Origin: an uncultured Clostridium sp.
Lineage (GTDB): Bacteria > Bacillota > Clostridia > Clostridiales > Clostridiaceae
Reading direction: 5' to 3'
Assembly (NCBI RefSeq): GCF_937920395.1
Contig: NZ_CALEVF010000132.1
Location: forward strand, 1 to 10,064
Length of the DNA: 10,064 bases
This document shows, in pieces, positions 1 through 6,719 of the stretch (positions are counted from its first letter, which is position 1; the number at the start of each line of letters is the position of its first letter). A model generated the notes under the pieces. The model worked only from the letters and a program-made list of their open reading frames with translations. It was not told where the DNA came from and did not search any database. The position numbers and the translations under genes were made by a program.

Positions 1-82
1 ATGCAGGATTCCCACCTGCACTACAGGTACGCACTTCGTGGCGTACCCGGGGGTCATGAACAAATTGTAAACTAATTTGTTC
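1..82. repeat. Structured repeat, copy A (ends in GGGGGTCATGAACAAATT hairpin)
   Basis: Three inverted repeats follow one another. TGCAGG/CCTGCA is at 2-7 and 15-20, with an overlapping alternative ACCTG/CAGGT at 14-18 and 24-28. GGTACG/CGTACC is at 26-31 and 42-47, with an inner CAC/GTG around TTC. GAACAAATT/AATTTGTTC is at 58-66 and 74-82. The block CTTCG...GGGGG-T-CATGAACAA resembles the sequence at 1651-1705 in the same orientation, with a comparable order of elements. It could be the end of a mobile element, a miniature repeat or a structured RNA, and nothing visible decides between these. The left boundary is lost at the window edge. Confidence 0.5.
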
Positions 83-99
83 TGCTATTGGCATATTTA

Positions 100-135
100 A
101 AGTGTAGTGGAAAACAAAAGCTTTTGTGTACACTT
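100..135. repeat. Stem-loop in the leftmost intergenic region
   Basis: AAGTGTA (100-106) pairs with TACACTT (129-135), and inside it lies the perfect 14-base palindrome ACAAAAGCTTTTGT (114-127). A further inverted repeat, TGTTGCA/TGCAACA, is at 176-182 and 199-205. No coding sequence is convincing in 1-388. These hairpins follow directly on the structured repeat at 1-82, so the whole left end is unusually rich in secondary structure. Function unknown. Confidence 0.4.
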
Positions 136-225
136 ATAAGAATAAATAAACTTGTTATTGCAATGCAGTATAGAATGTTGCAAGTATATCAATTTTAATG
201 CAACAAATATTATGTCAGATAATGA

Positions 226-271
226 AAACAAAACACTGTAAAGAAATTAACTTCTTTACAGTGTTTTGTTT
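226..271 (-). terminator. Terminator of the DUF262 gene (20-bp perfect stem, probably bidirectional)
   Basis: The arms 226-245 and 252-271 are perfect reverse complements, 20 bp each, around a 6-base loop. On the minus strand the right-hand arm ends in AGTGTTTTGTTT, supplying the U-rich tract. The same holds on the plus strand. It lies about 120 bases past the stop of the minus-strand DUF262 gene and would end that transcript. It may also shield it from transcription entering from the left. Confidence 0.8.
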
Positions 272-388
272 ATATTATAATTACATAATATTATTGCAAA
301 TGATGTTGATGCATTTAATATTTAAACTTAAAATCATTTATTTCATCTTACGTGTAATGAATCAAATAAACATATACAAAATTATCCT

Positions 389-1498
389 TTATGATAAAAT
401 TTCTTTAACAGCTTCTATCCTTCTAATTACTTTCTCTCTATCAGCTACACTCCCTGTTAGAGCTTCAAAAAATCCTTTATCACTGAACAATTTATTATAC
501 TTTTTAATTTTATTTTTACCTATTTGAGGATTATCTAAGTCTATGCATGTTGAAATAGATATTGTAAGAGCATCATAAACAGCAGCGTTAAAGTTAGACA
601 TTTTCTTATACCCACCATTTTTATAATTATATTTAGCAAATGCATGTTGTCCAAAATTGTTAAAAATGATTTCTGTTACACGCACAAATTTATTCTCTAA
701 TTCAAGCAATGATGCCTCGTCAAGCATATTTAGTTTTTCCATTTCTACTGATAAAAATTTTTTAAAACCTTTTTTCAAATTATAATAGTTACCGTTATCT
801 AGTGCGAAAAATCTTAATACAAGTTCACTATCTTGCATTTTTTTAACTTTAGTACTATCTTCTGGATTACATGTATCTATACCAATTAAAGTTCTAAAAT
901 TATTACCCTGTGCTAATCTTTTAATTAAATTATTAAAAGGTCCACGATAAATAGCATTTCTTAGTTCCTGAGATTCTAATTGAACGGCTCCAGAATTTAG
1001 TCTTTCAAAAATATCATACTTAACTTGTGCATCAAATGTTGAATCAATTCTCAAACACTTAATAGTTCTTTCTTCTAATCTACGCAATAAAAATGGTGGT
1101 AAGTCCTTATAATAAGAACCATTTAATTCTTCAAGAACATCCATTCCTATGAGCGAATATTCATTTCCCATATAATTGAAAATAGCGTTCAATCTTTGTT
1201 GCCCATCTATAACAGAGTATCTAGCAACTTCATCCTCGATTTCTTCATCTACATCAATATCTTGAGATAAATATATCATTGGAATAGGAATATTAAGAAT
1301 TAAGCTCTCAATTAATTTCGATGACATTTCATTCGTCCATCTATGTTTTCTTTGATATTCGGGATCTAGTTTTATTATATGTTTATCAATCTTTTTTACC
1401 AAGGTTTCTAAGTCATATTCTATATTTTGAGTTTTTACCGTTCTTTCTTTCGCAACCTTTTGTAAAGATGCTAATTTTTCTTTCAGAGTATCAGACAT
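389..1498 (-). CDS. DUF262 domain protein (GmrSD N-terminal-like)
   Basis: A 369-residue soluble protein of the DUF262 family, which has a ParB/sulfiredoxin-like fold and is the N-terminal half of type IV GmrSD-type nucleases. Motifs seen: YQRKHRW (48-54), a helix with LILNIPIP (66-73), the signature VIDGQQRL (96-103), and FERLNSG...LESQELRNA (164-182). In characterised relatives the DGQQR motif is linked to NTP binding or hydrolysis. The C-terminal part (about 220-369) is helical, and I see no HNH/DUF1524 nuclease signature there, so the protein has the sensor/NTPase-type half only. The start is well placed: AAAGGAGGA lies about 7 bases before ATG. It is divergent from the type IIG enzyme, which suggests a defence role. 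That role is an inference, and a partner nuclease is not visible here. Confidence 0.88.
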   Translation of the reverse strand: MSDTLKEKLASLQKVAKERTVKTQNIEYDLETLVKKIDKHIIKLDPEYQRKHRWTNEMSSKLIESLILNIPIPMIYLSQDIDVDEEIEDEVARYSVIDGQQRLNAIFNYMGNEYSLIGMDVLEELNGSYYKDLPPFLLRRLEERTIKCLRIDSTFDAQVKYDIFERLNSGAVQLESQELRNAIYRGPFNNLIKRLAQGNNFRTLIGIDTCNPEDSTKVKKMQDSELVLRFFALDNGNYYNLKKGFKKFLSVEMEKLNMLDEASLLELENKFVRVTEIIFNNFGQHAFAKYNYKNGGYKKMSNFNAAVYDALTISISTCIDLDNPQIGKNKIKKYNKLFSDKGFFEALTGSVADREKVIRRIEAVKEILS

Positions 1499-1504
1499 AA
1501 TTTA

Positions 1505-1513
1505 TCCTCCTTT
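1505..1513 (-). promoter_or_regulatory. Strong RBS of the DUF262 gene
   Basis: On the minus strand this reads AAAGGAGGA, about 7 bases before the ATG at 1498. It fixes the start codon. Confidence 0.8.
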
Positions 1514-1528
1514 AATATTCGTACTCAA

Positions 1529-1563
1529 TTTTAATAGTATTATATTATACTATTAAAAAACAA
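1529..1563 (-). promoter_or_regulatory. Palindromic promoter/operator region of the DUF262 gene
   Basis: TTTTAATAGTAT (1529-1540) and ATACTATTAAAA (1547-1558) form a perfect 12-bp inverted repeat with a 6-base spacer. Read on the minus strand, TTGTTT (1563-1558) and TACTAT (1539-1534) are spaced by 18 bases and make a plausible -35/-10 pair embedded in the palindrome. This arrangement fits control by a dimeric DNA-binding protein, but no candidate regulator is encoded beside it. The sequence is so AT-rich that TATA-like boxes occur easily, so the exact promoter is uncertain while the palindrome itself is clear. Confidence 0.5.
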
Positions 1564-1630
1564 TATAATGCTAACTTATGGAGGTTTAATTTATATACAT
1601 AACGAACATGACCTAATCCCTGAGTTTTAT

Positions 1631-1705
1631 TTGTTTGCAAGCAAGTTCCCCTTCGCCTCACAAATCCCCCCGGGGGGCATGAACAATTTGTGATAACAAA
1701 TTGTT
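1631..1705. repeat. Structured repeat, copy B (CCCCCCGGGGGGCATGAACAA hairpin)
   Basis: The order is a quasi-palindrome TTGTTTGCAAGCAA (1631-1644), CTTCG (1651-1655), the perfect palindrome CCCCCCGGGGGG (1666-1677), CATGAAC, then AACAATTTGT/ACAAATTGTT (1682-1691 and 1696-1705) with a 4-base loop. It shares the CTTCG...GGGGG-N-CATGAACAA plan with copy A at 1-82, in the same orientation, so the DUF262 gene lies between two copies. A GC palindrome of this kind stands out sharply from the AT-rich surroundings. No transposase is seen. Confidence 0.55.
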
Positions 1706-1868
1706 TAGATAAGATATCCATATGAACAAATTAAATTTACTTAATAAAATCAGAAACAACTTCTACTTTGAGTATTTTAACATTTATTGTCTTTACTAAA
1801 AAAATTTTAGTTATGATTTATACCCAAACTTCATAAGATATTATGAAAGCAATAAAAAGGGCGATAAA
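1706..1868 (+). promoter_or_regulatory. Leader/promoter region of the type IIG gene
   Basis: There is no clear gene here. The inverted repeat ACTAAAA/TTTTAGT (1795-1801 and 1805-1811, 3-base spacer) sits beside a possible TTGTCT (1788-1793) and TATGAT (1813-1818) pair, although the 19-base spacing is long. AAGGG at 1857-1861 is the ribosome binding site, 7 bases before the ATG at 1869. A 25-codon open frame begins at ATG 1722 (MNKLNLLNKI...) without a ribosome binding site and is probably not translated. No C-protein gene is present, so any control of the enzyme would act through an outside regulator or self-methylation. Confidence 0.35.
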
Positions 1869-4800
1869 ATGAATTATAATCCTATTTTTAATCCCATTTC
1901 TTTAAACAAATGTGTAGAAAAATATGTTATGAACTTAATACCTAAAATTGATGATAAACTATTATTAATAAAACAATGGAATTCAGGAATTGAAGATAAA
2001 AGCATTTTCTCTTTTACAGAAAAAGAGCTTCAAGGAACATTTTTAAATAATTTTTTCGATAAAATTTTAGGTTATAATAGTCTCCCCTTCAATGAAGAAT
2101 TTAATTTAATAGCAGAGCAATCAACTAAATTTGATGCTAGCAAGCCAGATGCAAGCCTTGGATATTTTAGTATTAATGAAAGGGATGTTAGAGTTGTTGT
2201 AGAACTTAAAGATGCTGATCATAATCTAGATATAAAACAAAAAAGAACAAATGATAACAGAACACCTGTAGAGCAAGCTTTTGGATATGCACCTAAATAT
2301 GGCAGCAGTTGTAAATGGGTTATAGTATCTAATTTTTTAGAAATCCGTCTATATCTTGCTTCAAATATGCTATCCTACGAGAAATTCGATATAAAGTCAC
2401 TGGCTAACCCTAATGAATTTATCAAATTTTGCTATATTTTGAGTAAAGATAATCTTCTTAACAAAACATCAGACTCTGTAATAGATCAACTATATATAAT
2501 GAATACTGAAGAAGAACAAAAGATAACAAAAGAGTTTTATAAAAGCTTTAAGAATATTAGAACAAATTTAATCAAAGATATTCTCCAAAAAAATATTAAC
2601 ATTGCTCCTAATCTTGCAATAGAAAAAGCTCAGAAACTATTAGATAGAATAATATTTATTTGCTTTTGCAAGGATTCTCCTGATAAATTGTTACCGCATA
2701 ATATTTTAAAAAAAGCTTTTAGCCCCTTTTTAAATTCTCTTTGGGCAAACCTAAAGTTATTATTTAAGGCAGTTGATCTAGGTAATTCCAATTTAGATAT
2801 ACATAAGTTTAATGGTGGACTCTTTAAGGAAGATCCTGAACTTGATAATCTTTACATTTCTGATTCTGCTTTAGGCATGCTTTCAGAAATAATAAATTTC
2901 AATTATTCAACTGAACTAAATATTAATATTCTTGGTCGAATTTTTGAGCAAGGAATATCTGACATTGAGGATTTGAAGGCACTCTACAGTAATAATATTA
3001 ATAAACCAACAATAACCATGCGAAAACACGAGGCCATATACTATACCCCTGAGTATATAACAAGCTATATGGTACATCAAGCTATCGGAAAGTGGCTTGA
3101 TGATAGTAAGCTTGATCTTGGATATTATGATCTTCCTACTTTATCAGATTTGGACAAATCCAAAGCTCTTAATTTACTTAATAAAAAATATAAGTATCAC
3201 AAAAAAGAAACTGAGAATGATATTATAGTGAAAAGATATAAGAAACACTTAGACTATTGGGAGAATTATAGGCGTTCATTACTAAATATTAGAGTAATAG
3301 ACATAAGCTGCGGAAGTGGTGCCTTCCTAAATCAAGCATTTTTATATCTTCTTAATGAAGCAGTAAAGGTTAATGCTGAAATAAATAGCCTTAATAATGG
3401 CCAAGAAAAATACTTTAATATAGGAAGTGATATTTACCAAGAATTAGATAAAAACATATTGCAGAACAACATTTTTGGTATAGACTTAAATAAAGAAAGC
3501 ATTGAAATTACAAGACTATCCTTATGGTTATCAACAGCTAACAAGCAAAAGCCACTTGCAACTTTAAATGACAATATAATCTGCAGGGATTCTATCATGT
3601 TTGATTACAATGACCCTTCCGAATCAAATTTTTCTTGGAATTCCAAGTTCAGTGATGTTATGAGTAAAGGCGGGTTTGACATAGTGTTAGGTAATCCTCC
3701 ATACATTGCTTCAGGAGAAATGACTAAAAGCATGCCACAAGTAAGAGATTTCTGTAGAAAACATTATAGTTCAGCAAAAGGTAATTGGGATATGTATATT
3801 CCATTTATTGAGAAAGGCTTAAAAGTATTAAAAACTAATGGTGTTATGTGTTATATCGTCCCTAATAAATTTATTGGAGCAAATTATTCACAAGAATTGC
3901 GAATTATACTCTCTCAATATACAATTCTTAGTTTTAGAGATTATTCCGAAATTAAAGTATTTGCTGATGCTGCAGTATATCCAGTAGTATTCTCACTAAA
4001 AAAAAGCAAAGCGAGAACTCCAGTAAACATTCAACTATTTAATAAGGTTAATAACAAATGGTCTGATGTAATCATAGATAGCAAATTATTTTACAGAGAT
4101 ATTAACTGGGGCAGATACTTTGTTGAAAATCCTAAAATAATTAAAATCATTGACAAAATATTAATTCATCACCGATTGAGTAGTATTGCTACTGTTAAGG
4201 AAGCTGCAACGGTCTCAGAAGCATATGAACTTAAGAATTATTTATCTAATTTTAAAGATTCTTCATTCATAAGCACCACTTATAAAAAGTTCATTAATAC
4301 TGGTACAATAGACCCGTATATAAGCCTTTGGGGCGTTAAACCCACCAAATATTTAAAAACTTCTTACACATATCCAATAGTGCTAGATGATGCCCTCATA
4401 CAGTTTAGTAGTTTAAGGAGTGAACAAGCCAATTCCAAAAAAATAATTGTAGCTGGAATGAGTAAAAGACTTGAAGCTTATTATGATTCTGGTGAATACC
4501 TTGCTGGAATATCAACTAGCATTATCTATAAGAGTGATGTAGACTTAAAATTCATACTAGCATTATTAAACAGTAGATTAATCTCCTTCTTCTATAAATA
4601 TTATTTTAAATCTACTGCTCTAAGTGGAGGGTATTTTAATATTAGTGCAAATCAATTAAAAGAAATACCAATAGCCTTTAATAAATCTATTACTACCCTA
4701 ATAATTAACGAAGTGATGAAACTTGAAACTTTTAGACCTGATAAAAATAAATATGAATTGTTAATAAGAAATATTGATAAATTAATTTATAGTTTATATG

Positions 4801-4871
4801 AACTCGACTTAGATGAGATTTATGTCGTAGAGTCCTCTATAAACAACGTTCTAAAATCACGAAAAAAATAA
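1869..4871 (+). CDS. Type IIG (Eco57I-like) restriction-modification enzyme
   Basis: A 1000-residue single-chain restriction enzyme and adenine methyltransferase, close in length to Eco57I-type proteins. Domains in order: an N-terminal endonuclease with PD (93-94) and ELK (112-114), which together form a PD-(D/E)xK site; a helical connector (about 200-380); and a gamma-class N6-adenine methyltransferase. The methyltransferase shows motif X YYTPEYI (391-397), AdoMet-binding DISCGSGAF (478-486), IFGIDLNKESIEI (535-547) and catalytic NPPY (609-612). A target-recognition domain follows (about 720-940), ending in GGYFNISANQLKEIPI, and then a helical tail. It would methylate one strand of its site and cut nearby unmodified DNA, but the site cannot be read from sequence. 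Every motif needed for both activities is intact. No separate specificity subunit is present. It is divergent from the DUF262 gene and has its own terminator. Confidence 0.93.
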   Translation: MNYNPIFNPISLNKCVEKYVMNLIPKIDDKLLLIKQWNSGIEDKSIFSFTEKELQGTFLNNFFDKILGYNSLPFNEEFNLIAEQSTKFDASKPDASLGYFSINERDVRVVVELKDADHNLDIKQKRTNDNRTPVEQAFGYAPKYGSSCKWVIVSNFLEIRLYLASNMLSYEKFDIKSLANPNEFIKFCYILSKDNLLNKTSDSVIDQLYIMNTEEEQKITKEFYKSFKNIRTNLIKDILQKNINIAPNLAIEKAQKLLDRIIFICFCKDSPDKLLPHNILKKAFSPFLNSLWANLKLLFKAVDLGNSNLDIHKFNGGLFKEDPELDNLYISDSALGMLSEIINFNYSTELNINILGRIFEQGISDIEDLKALYSNNINKPTITMRKHEAIYYTPEYITSYMVHQAIGKWLDDSKLDLGYYDLPTLSDLDKSKALNLLNKKYKYHKKETENDIIVKRYKKHLDYWENYRRSLLNIRVIDISCGSGAFLNQAFLYLLNEAVKVNAEINSLNNGQEKYFNIGSDIYQELDKNILQNNIFGIDLNKESIEITRLSLWLSTANKQKPLATLNDNIICRDSIMFDYNDPSESNFSWNSKFSDVMSKGGFDIVLGNPPYIASGEMTKSMPQVRDFCRKHYSSAKGNWDMYIPFIEKGLKVLKTNGVMCYIVPNKFIGANYSQELRIILSQYTILSFRDYSEIKVFADAAVYPVVFSLKKSKARTPVNIQLFNKVNNKWSDVIIDSKLFYRDINWGRYFVENPKIIKIIDKILIHHRLSSIATVKEAATVSEAYELKNYLSNFKDSSFISTTYKKFINTGTIDPYISLWGVKPTKYLKTSYTYPIVLDDALIQFSSLRSEQANSKKIIVAGMSKRLEAYYDSGEYLAGISTSIIYKSDVDLKFILALLNSRLISFFYKYYFKSTALSGGYFNISANQLKEIPIAFNKSITTLIINEVMKLETFRPDKNKYELLIRNIDKLIYSLYELDLDEIYVVESSINNVLKSRKK

Positions 4872-4878
4872 CTTGCAT

Positions 4879-4926
4879 GGAGCGTAGCAACTTTGGTTTA
4901 CAAAAATCTAGCTACGCTTCCCTTTT
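4879..4926 (+). terminator. Terminator of the type IIG gene
   Basis: GGAGCGTAGC (4879-4888) pairs with GCTACGCTTCC (4911-4921), with one bulged base, followed by TTTT at 4923-4926. The stem begins 7 bases after the stop codon. An outer 7-bp repeat AACTTGC/GCAAGTT (4870-4876 and 4937-4943) encloses the hairpin and overlaps the stop codon, giving a nested structure. Confidence 0.7.
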
Positions 4927-4958
4927 GTAGATAATAGCAAGTTCTCAAAGTGTCAAAA

Positions 4959-4992
4959 GCAAAGTGTGATGGTTATTAACCATTCACCTTGC
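4959..4992. repeat. Imperfect long hairpin
   Basis: GCAAAGTG (4959-4966) pairs with CACCTTGC (4985-4992) with one mismatch. Inside, ATGGTTA (4969-4975) pairs with TAACCAT (4977-4983). It lies between the type IIG terminator and the end of the flavodoxin remnant on the minus strand, so it may be the old terminator of the flavodoxin gene, though no T-tract follows. Confidence 0.4.
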
Positions 4993-5010
4993 CTAATAAG
5001 ATGCTTTGTT

Positions 5011-5226
5011 TTATCTATCCACTTTTGCAGCTGCATTTTTAGCATATTTGCGAACCTTGCTTAAATCGGTTTCGTTTGGTTGATTCCGATTAATGAATAC
5101 CCAAGACTGACCTTTACAAGTAAAAGGCTCATAAACGACATTTATCGTATCCGCTATTGCGCACGCGAGTTTTTCTGTATTACCTGTTGACTAGTGATAA
5201 ATTACTCTAATATTCATAGTTGACAT
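5011..5226 (-). pseudogene. Flavodoxin remnant (nonsense codon, internal deletion)
   Basis: The minus-strand frame from ATG 5226 reads MSTMNIRVIYH, a TAG stop at codon 12, then STGNTEKLACAIADTIN. STGNTEK is the flavodoxin phosphate-binding loop for FMN. The frame then jumps to a segment typical of the flavodoxin C-terminus, with FTCKGQSW...NQPNETDLSKVRKYAKNAAA, ending at TAA 5011-5013. Only 71 codons remain where a flavodoxin needs about 140-160, so the middle of the domain appears to be deleted in frame. The TAG sits where the family usually has Ser, consistent with a TCG-to-TAG change. GGAGGT (5231-5236) still precedes the start. The gene cannot make a working flavodoxin. Confidence 0.75.
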
Positions 5227-5236
5227 ATTAACCTCC

Positions 5237-5398
5237 ATTTTATAAACTCTTAATCTCTTGTTTCAAAGAAGTTATAACCTCTTCTTTTGCAATGTCTTCC
5301 AATTAACCTTATAATAAAAATGGCAAACACTAAAATTGTGCCTACCATCTTTTACTGCATAATCAGGAAATAAGTGGAGCTTTTTATTATCCATTATT
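5237..5398 (-). pseudogene. Unidentified coding scrap upstream of the flavodoxin remnant
   Basis: On the minus strand a 40-codon frame starts at ATG 5394 (MDNKKLHLFPDYAVKDGRHN) and ends at 5272. A different frame overlaps it and ends EDIAKEEVITSLKQEIKSL at 5240, just before the flavodoxin ribosome binding site. The second segment looks like a genuine protein C-terminus, and the change of frame suggests a decayed gene once coupled to the flavodoxin. I do not recognise the family. Confidence 0.3.
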
Positions 5399-5764
5399 TT
5401 ATGTAATATTCTCCACCAACTGTATTCTCATACCGTTTGGATCCTTTATAAAGAAATATCTAACATGCGGGTTAGGCTGGGTCGGCCCGCTGTCAACATT
5501 GATATCTTTTTCTTTAACCAAAATAAGTGCCTTATCAAGAGACTCGACTTCAAATCCCCAAGAAATATCTTTGCAAACAACTGTATCCCCGCTCTCACCG
5601 TCGCAAATGAGCTCAATTTTTGTTTCTCCTTTGCCTAAAAATGCAATATTCACTCCAGGCCCTGCGTTAAATTTGCTTACCACCTCAAGCCCTATGACGT
5701 CTGTATAAAACTTGATTGATTCCTCCAAATCCTTTACGTTTAGGGTACTCCAACAAAATCTCAT
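5399..5764 (-). CDS. VOC-fold protein (glyoxalase/bleomycin-resistance superfamily)
   Basis: A 121-residue protein with the paired beta-alpha-beta-beta-beta modules of the vicinal oxygen chelate superfamily: MRFCWSTLNVKDLEESIKFY (1-20), GETKIELI (46-53), SWGFEVES (68-75) and FFIKDPNGMRIQLVE (104-118). The start at 5764 is chosen because AGGAGG lies 7 bases upstream. The longer frame that begins at 5890 would overlap the preceding gene. By hand alignment to glyoxalase I, only Glu51 of the four metal ligands is kept; the others appear as Trp5, Trp69 and Gln115. Glyoxalase I activity is therefore unlikely. Binding of a small molecule or another VOC reaction is possible. It is the last gene of the MarR/NmrA operon, 79 bases after the NmrA-like gene, so a promoter of its own cannot be excluded. 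Confidence 0.85.
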   Translation of the reverse strand: MRFCWSTLNVKDLEESIKFYTDVIGLEVVSKFNAGPGVNIAFLGKGETKIELICDGESGDTVVCKDISWGFEVESLDKALILVKEKDINVDSGPTQPNPHVRYFFIKDPNGMRIQLVENIT

Positions 5765-5843
5765 AAAACCACCTCCTAAAATATACAACATTATTGTAAT
5801 GTAAAAACAAATCGCGAACCCTTTAAAATAATTCTCACAAATA

Positions 5844-6710
5844 TTATCTTTGGCTTTGTATTGTTCTAAGAATAAAGGATGAAAAATCATTTGGTTTTCG
5901 TCCTAATATCCAAGTTAAAACATTTGGATTACCGACAAATCCATGTTCATTATAATGTTGAAACATCTTTAATAGTGTATTAACTTTATAGTCTCCTACA
6001 CCATGCTTTTTTAATTGTGCTGCAAACATTTCGTCCTGAGGCGTTTCAACTTTGATTTCAAGACCAAAATGCAGTTCCATAGCTGCCAGCATATCAGATA
6101 AAGATAAATTTTCAGGTCCACAAAGTTCATATGTGGCCCCTGTATAACCAGTATTGGTAAGAATTATAGAAACAGCCTCAGCTAAGTCTTCTAAATCAAC
6201 CATACACATGCGAGTTTCTTGAGTAGTAAAAAACTTTTGTTGGAATATGCCTTTTTCACTAAGTGACTTCCAAGACTCTAATATATTCTGCATAAATACT
6301 GCTGGCTGAATAATAGTATATGGGATTCCTGAATTCACAATAAGTTCCTCAACCTTGAGTTTTTTCTGATGATGTGGCATATCTTGAAGTACGGAATGCA
6401 ATACTGAATGGTATACGAAATGCTCTACTCTAGCATTGCGAGCAGCGTTTATTACCATTTGTCCTATCTCAACTTCATTGGGATTTACTGCAGAACATAT
6501 GTGATAAACTGTACTAATTCCGATTAACGCCTCATTAATATCCTTTTGATTCATCATATCTCCTGCAAATACATCAATCTCGCCCAAGGATTTAATTTCC
6601 TGAATTTGTTCGGTCTTATGAACGAAAGCTCTAATCCGCTCGCCTTTAGATAATAAAGCCTTAATTATTGCACGACCAGTTTGCCCATTCGCTCCAGTTA
6701 TAAGTATCAT
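5844..6710 (-). CDS. NmrA-like NAD(P)-binding protein (atypical SDR)
   Basis: A 288-residue single-domain Rossmann protein of the NmrA/TMR (atypical short-chain dehydrogenase) group. The N-terminus MILITGANGQTG carries the GxxGxxG dinucleotide loop (G6, G9, G12), and Arg27 after beta-2 is compatible with NADP(H). Further marks are DVFAGDM (46-52), FVYHSVLHS (98-106) and SGIPYTIIQPAVFMQNIL (127-144). The usual YxxxK catalytic pair of classical SDRs is not seen, as expected for this group, whose members act as redox sensors or as quinone and enone reductases. The ATG at 6710 has AGGTGAG a few bases upstream. It begins 9 bases after the MarR stop, so the two are surely cotranscribed. Its substrate is unknown. 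Confidence 0.88.
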   Translation of the reverse strand: MILITGANGQTGRAIIKALLSKGERIRAFVHKTEQIQEIKSLGEIDVFAGDMMNQKDINEALIGISTVYHICSAVNPNEVEIGQMVINAARNARVEHFVYHSVLHSVLQDMPHHQKKLKVEELIVNSGIPYTIIQPAVFMQNILESWKSLSEKGIFQQKFFTTQETRMCMVDLEDLAEAVSIILTNTGYTGATYELCGPENLSLSDMLAAMELHFGLEIKVETPQDEMFAAQLKKHGVGDYKVNTLLKMFQHYNEHGFVGNPNVLTWILGRKPNDFSSFILRTIQSQR

Positions 6711-6719
6711 AATAATATC

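Noticed and set aside
1..272. CRISPR-like array or TnpB-associated RNA at the left end
   Set aside because: The hairpins differ from one another, there is no regular repeat-spacer spacing, and no cas, tnpA or tnpB gene is present.
198..527. Plus-strand open frame of 109 codons
   Set aside because: It runs through the terminator hairpin and then antisense over the end of the DUF262 gene. It has no ribosome binding site and no recognisable motif.
1722..1799. 25-codon frame MNKLNLLNKI... before the type IIG gene
   Set aside because: No ribosome binding site precedes it and its length is near what chance allows in AT-rich DNA.
5765..5890. Upstream extension of the VOC gene
   Set aside because: It has no ribosome binding site at 5890 and overlaps the NmrA-like gene, while AGGAGG sits just before the ATG at 5764.
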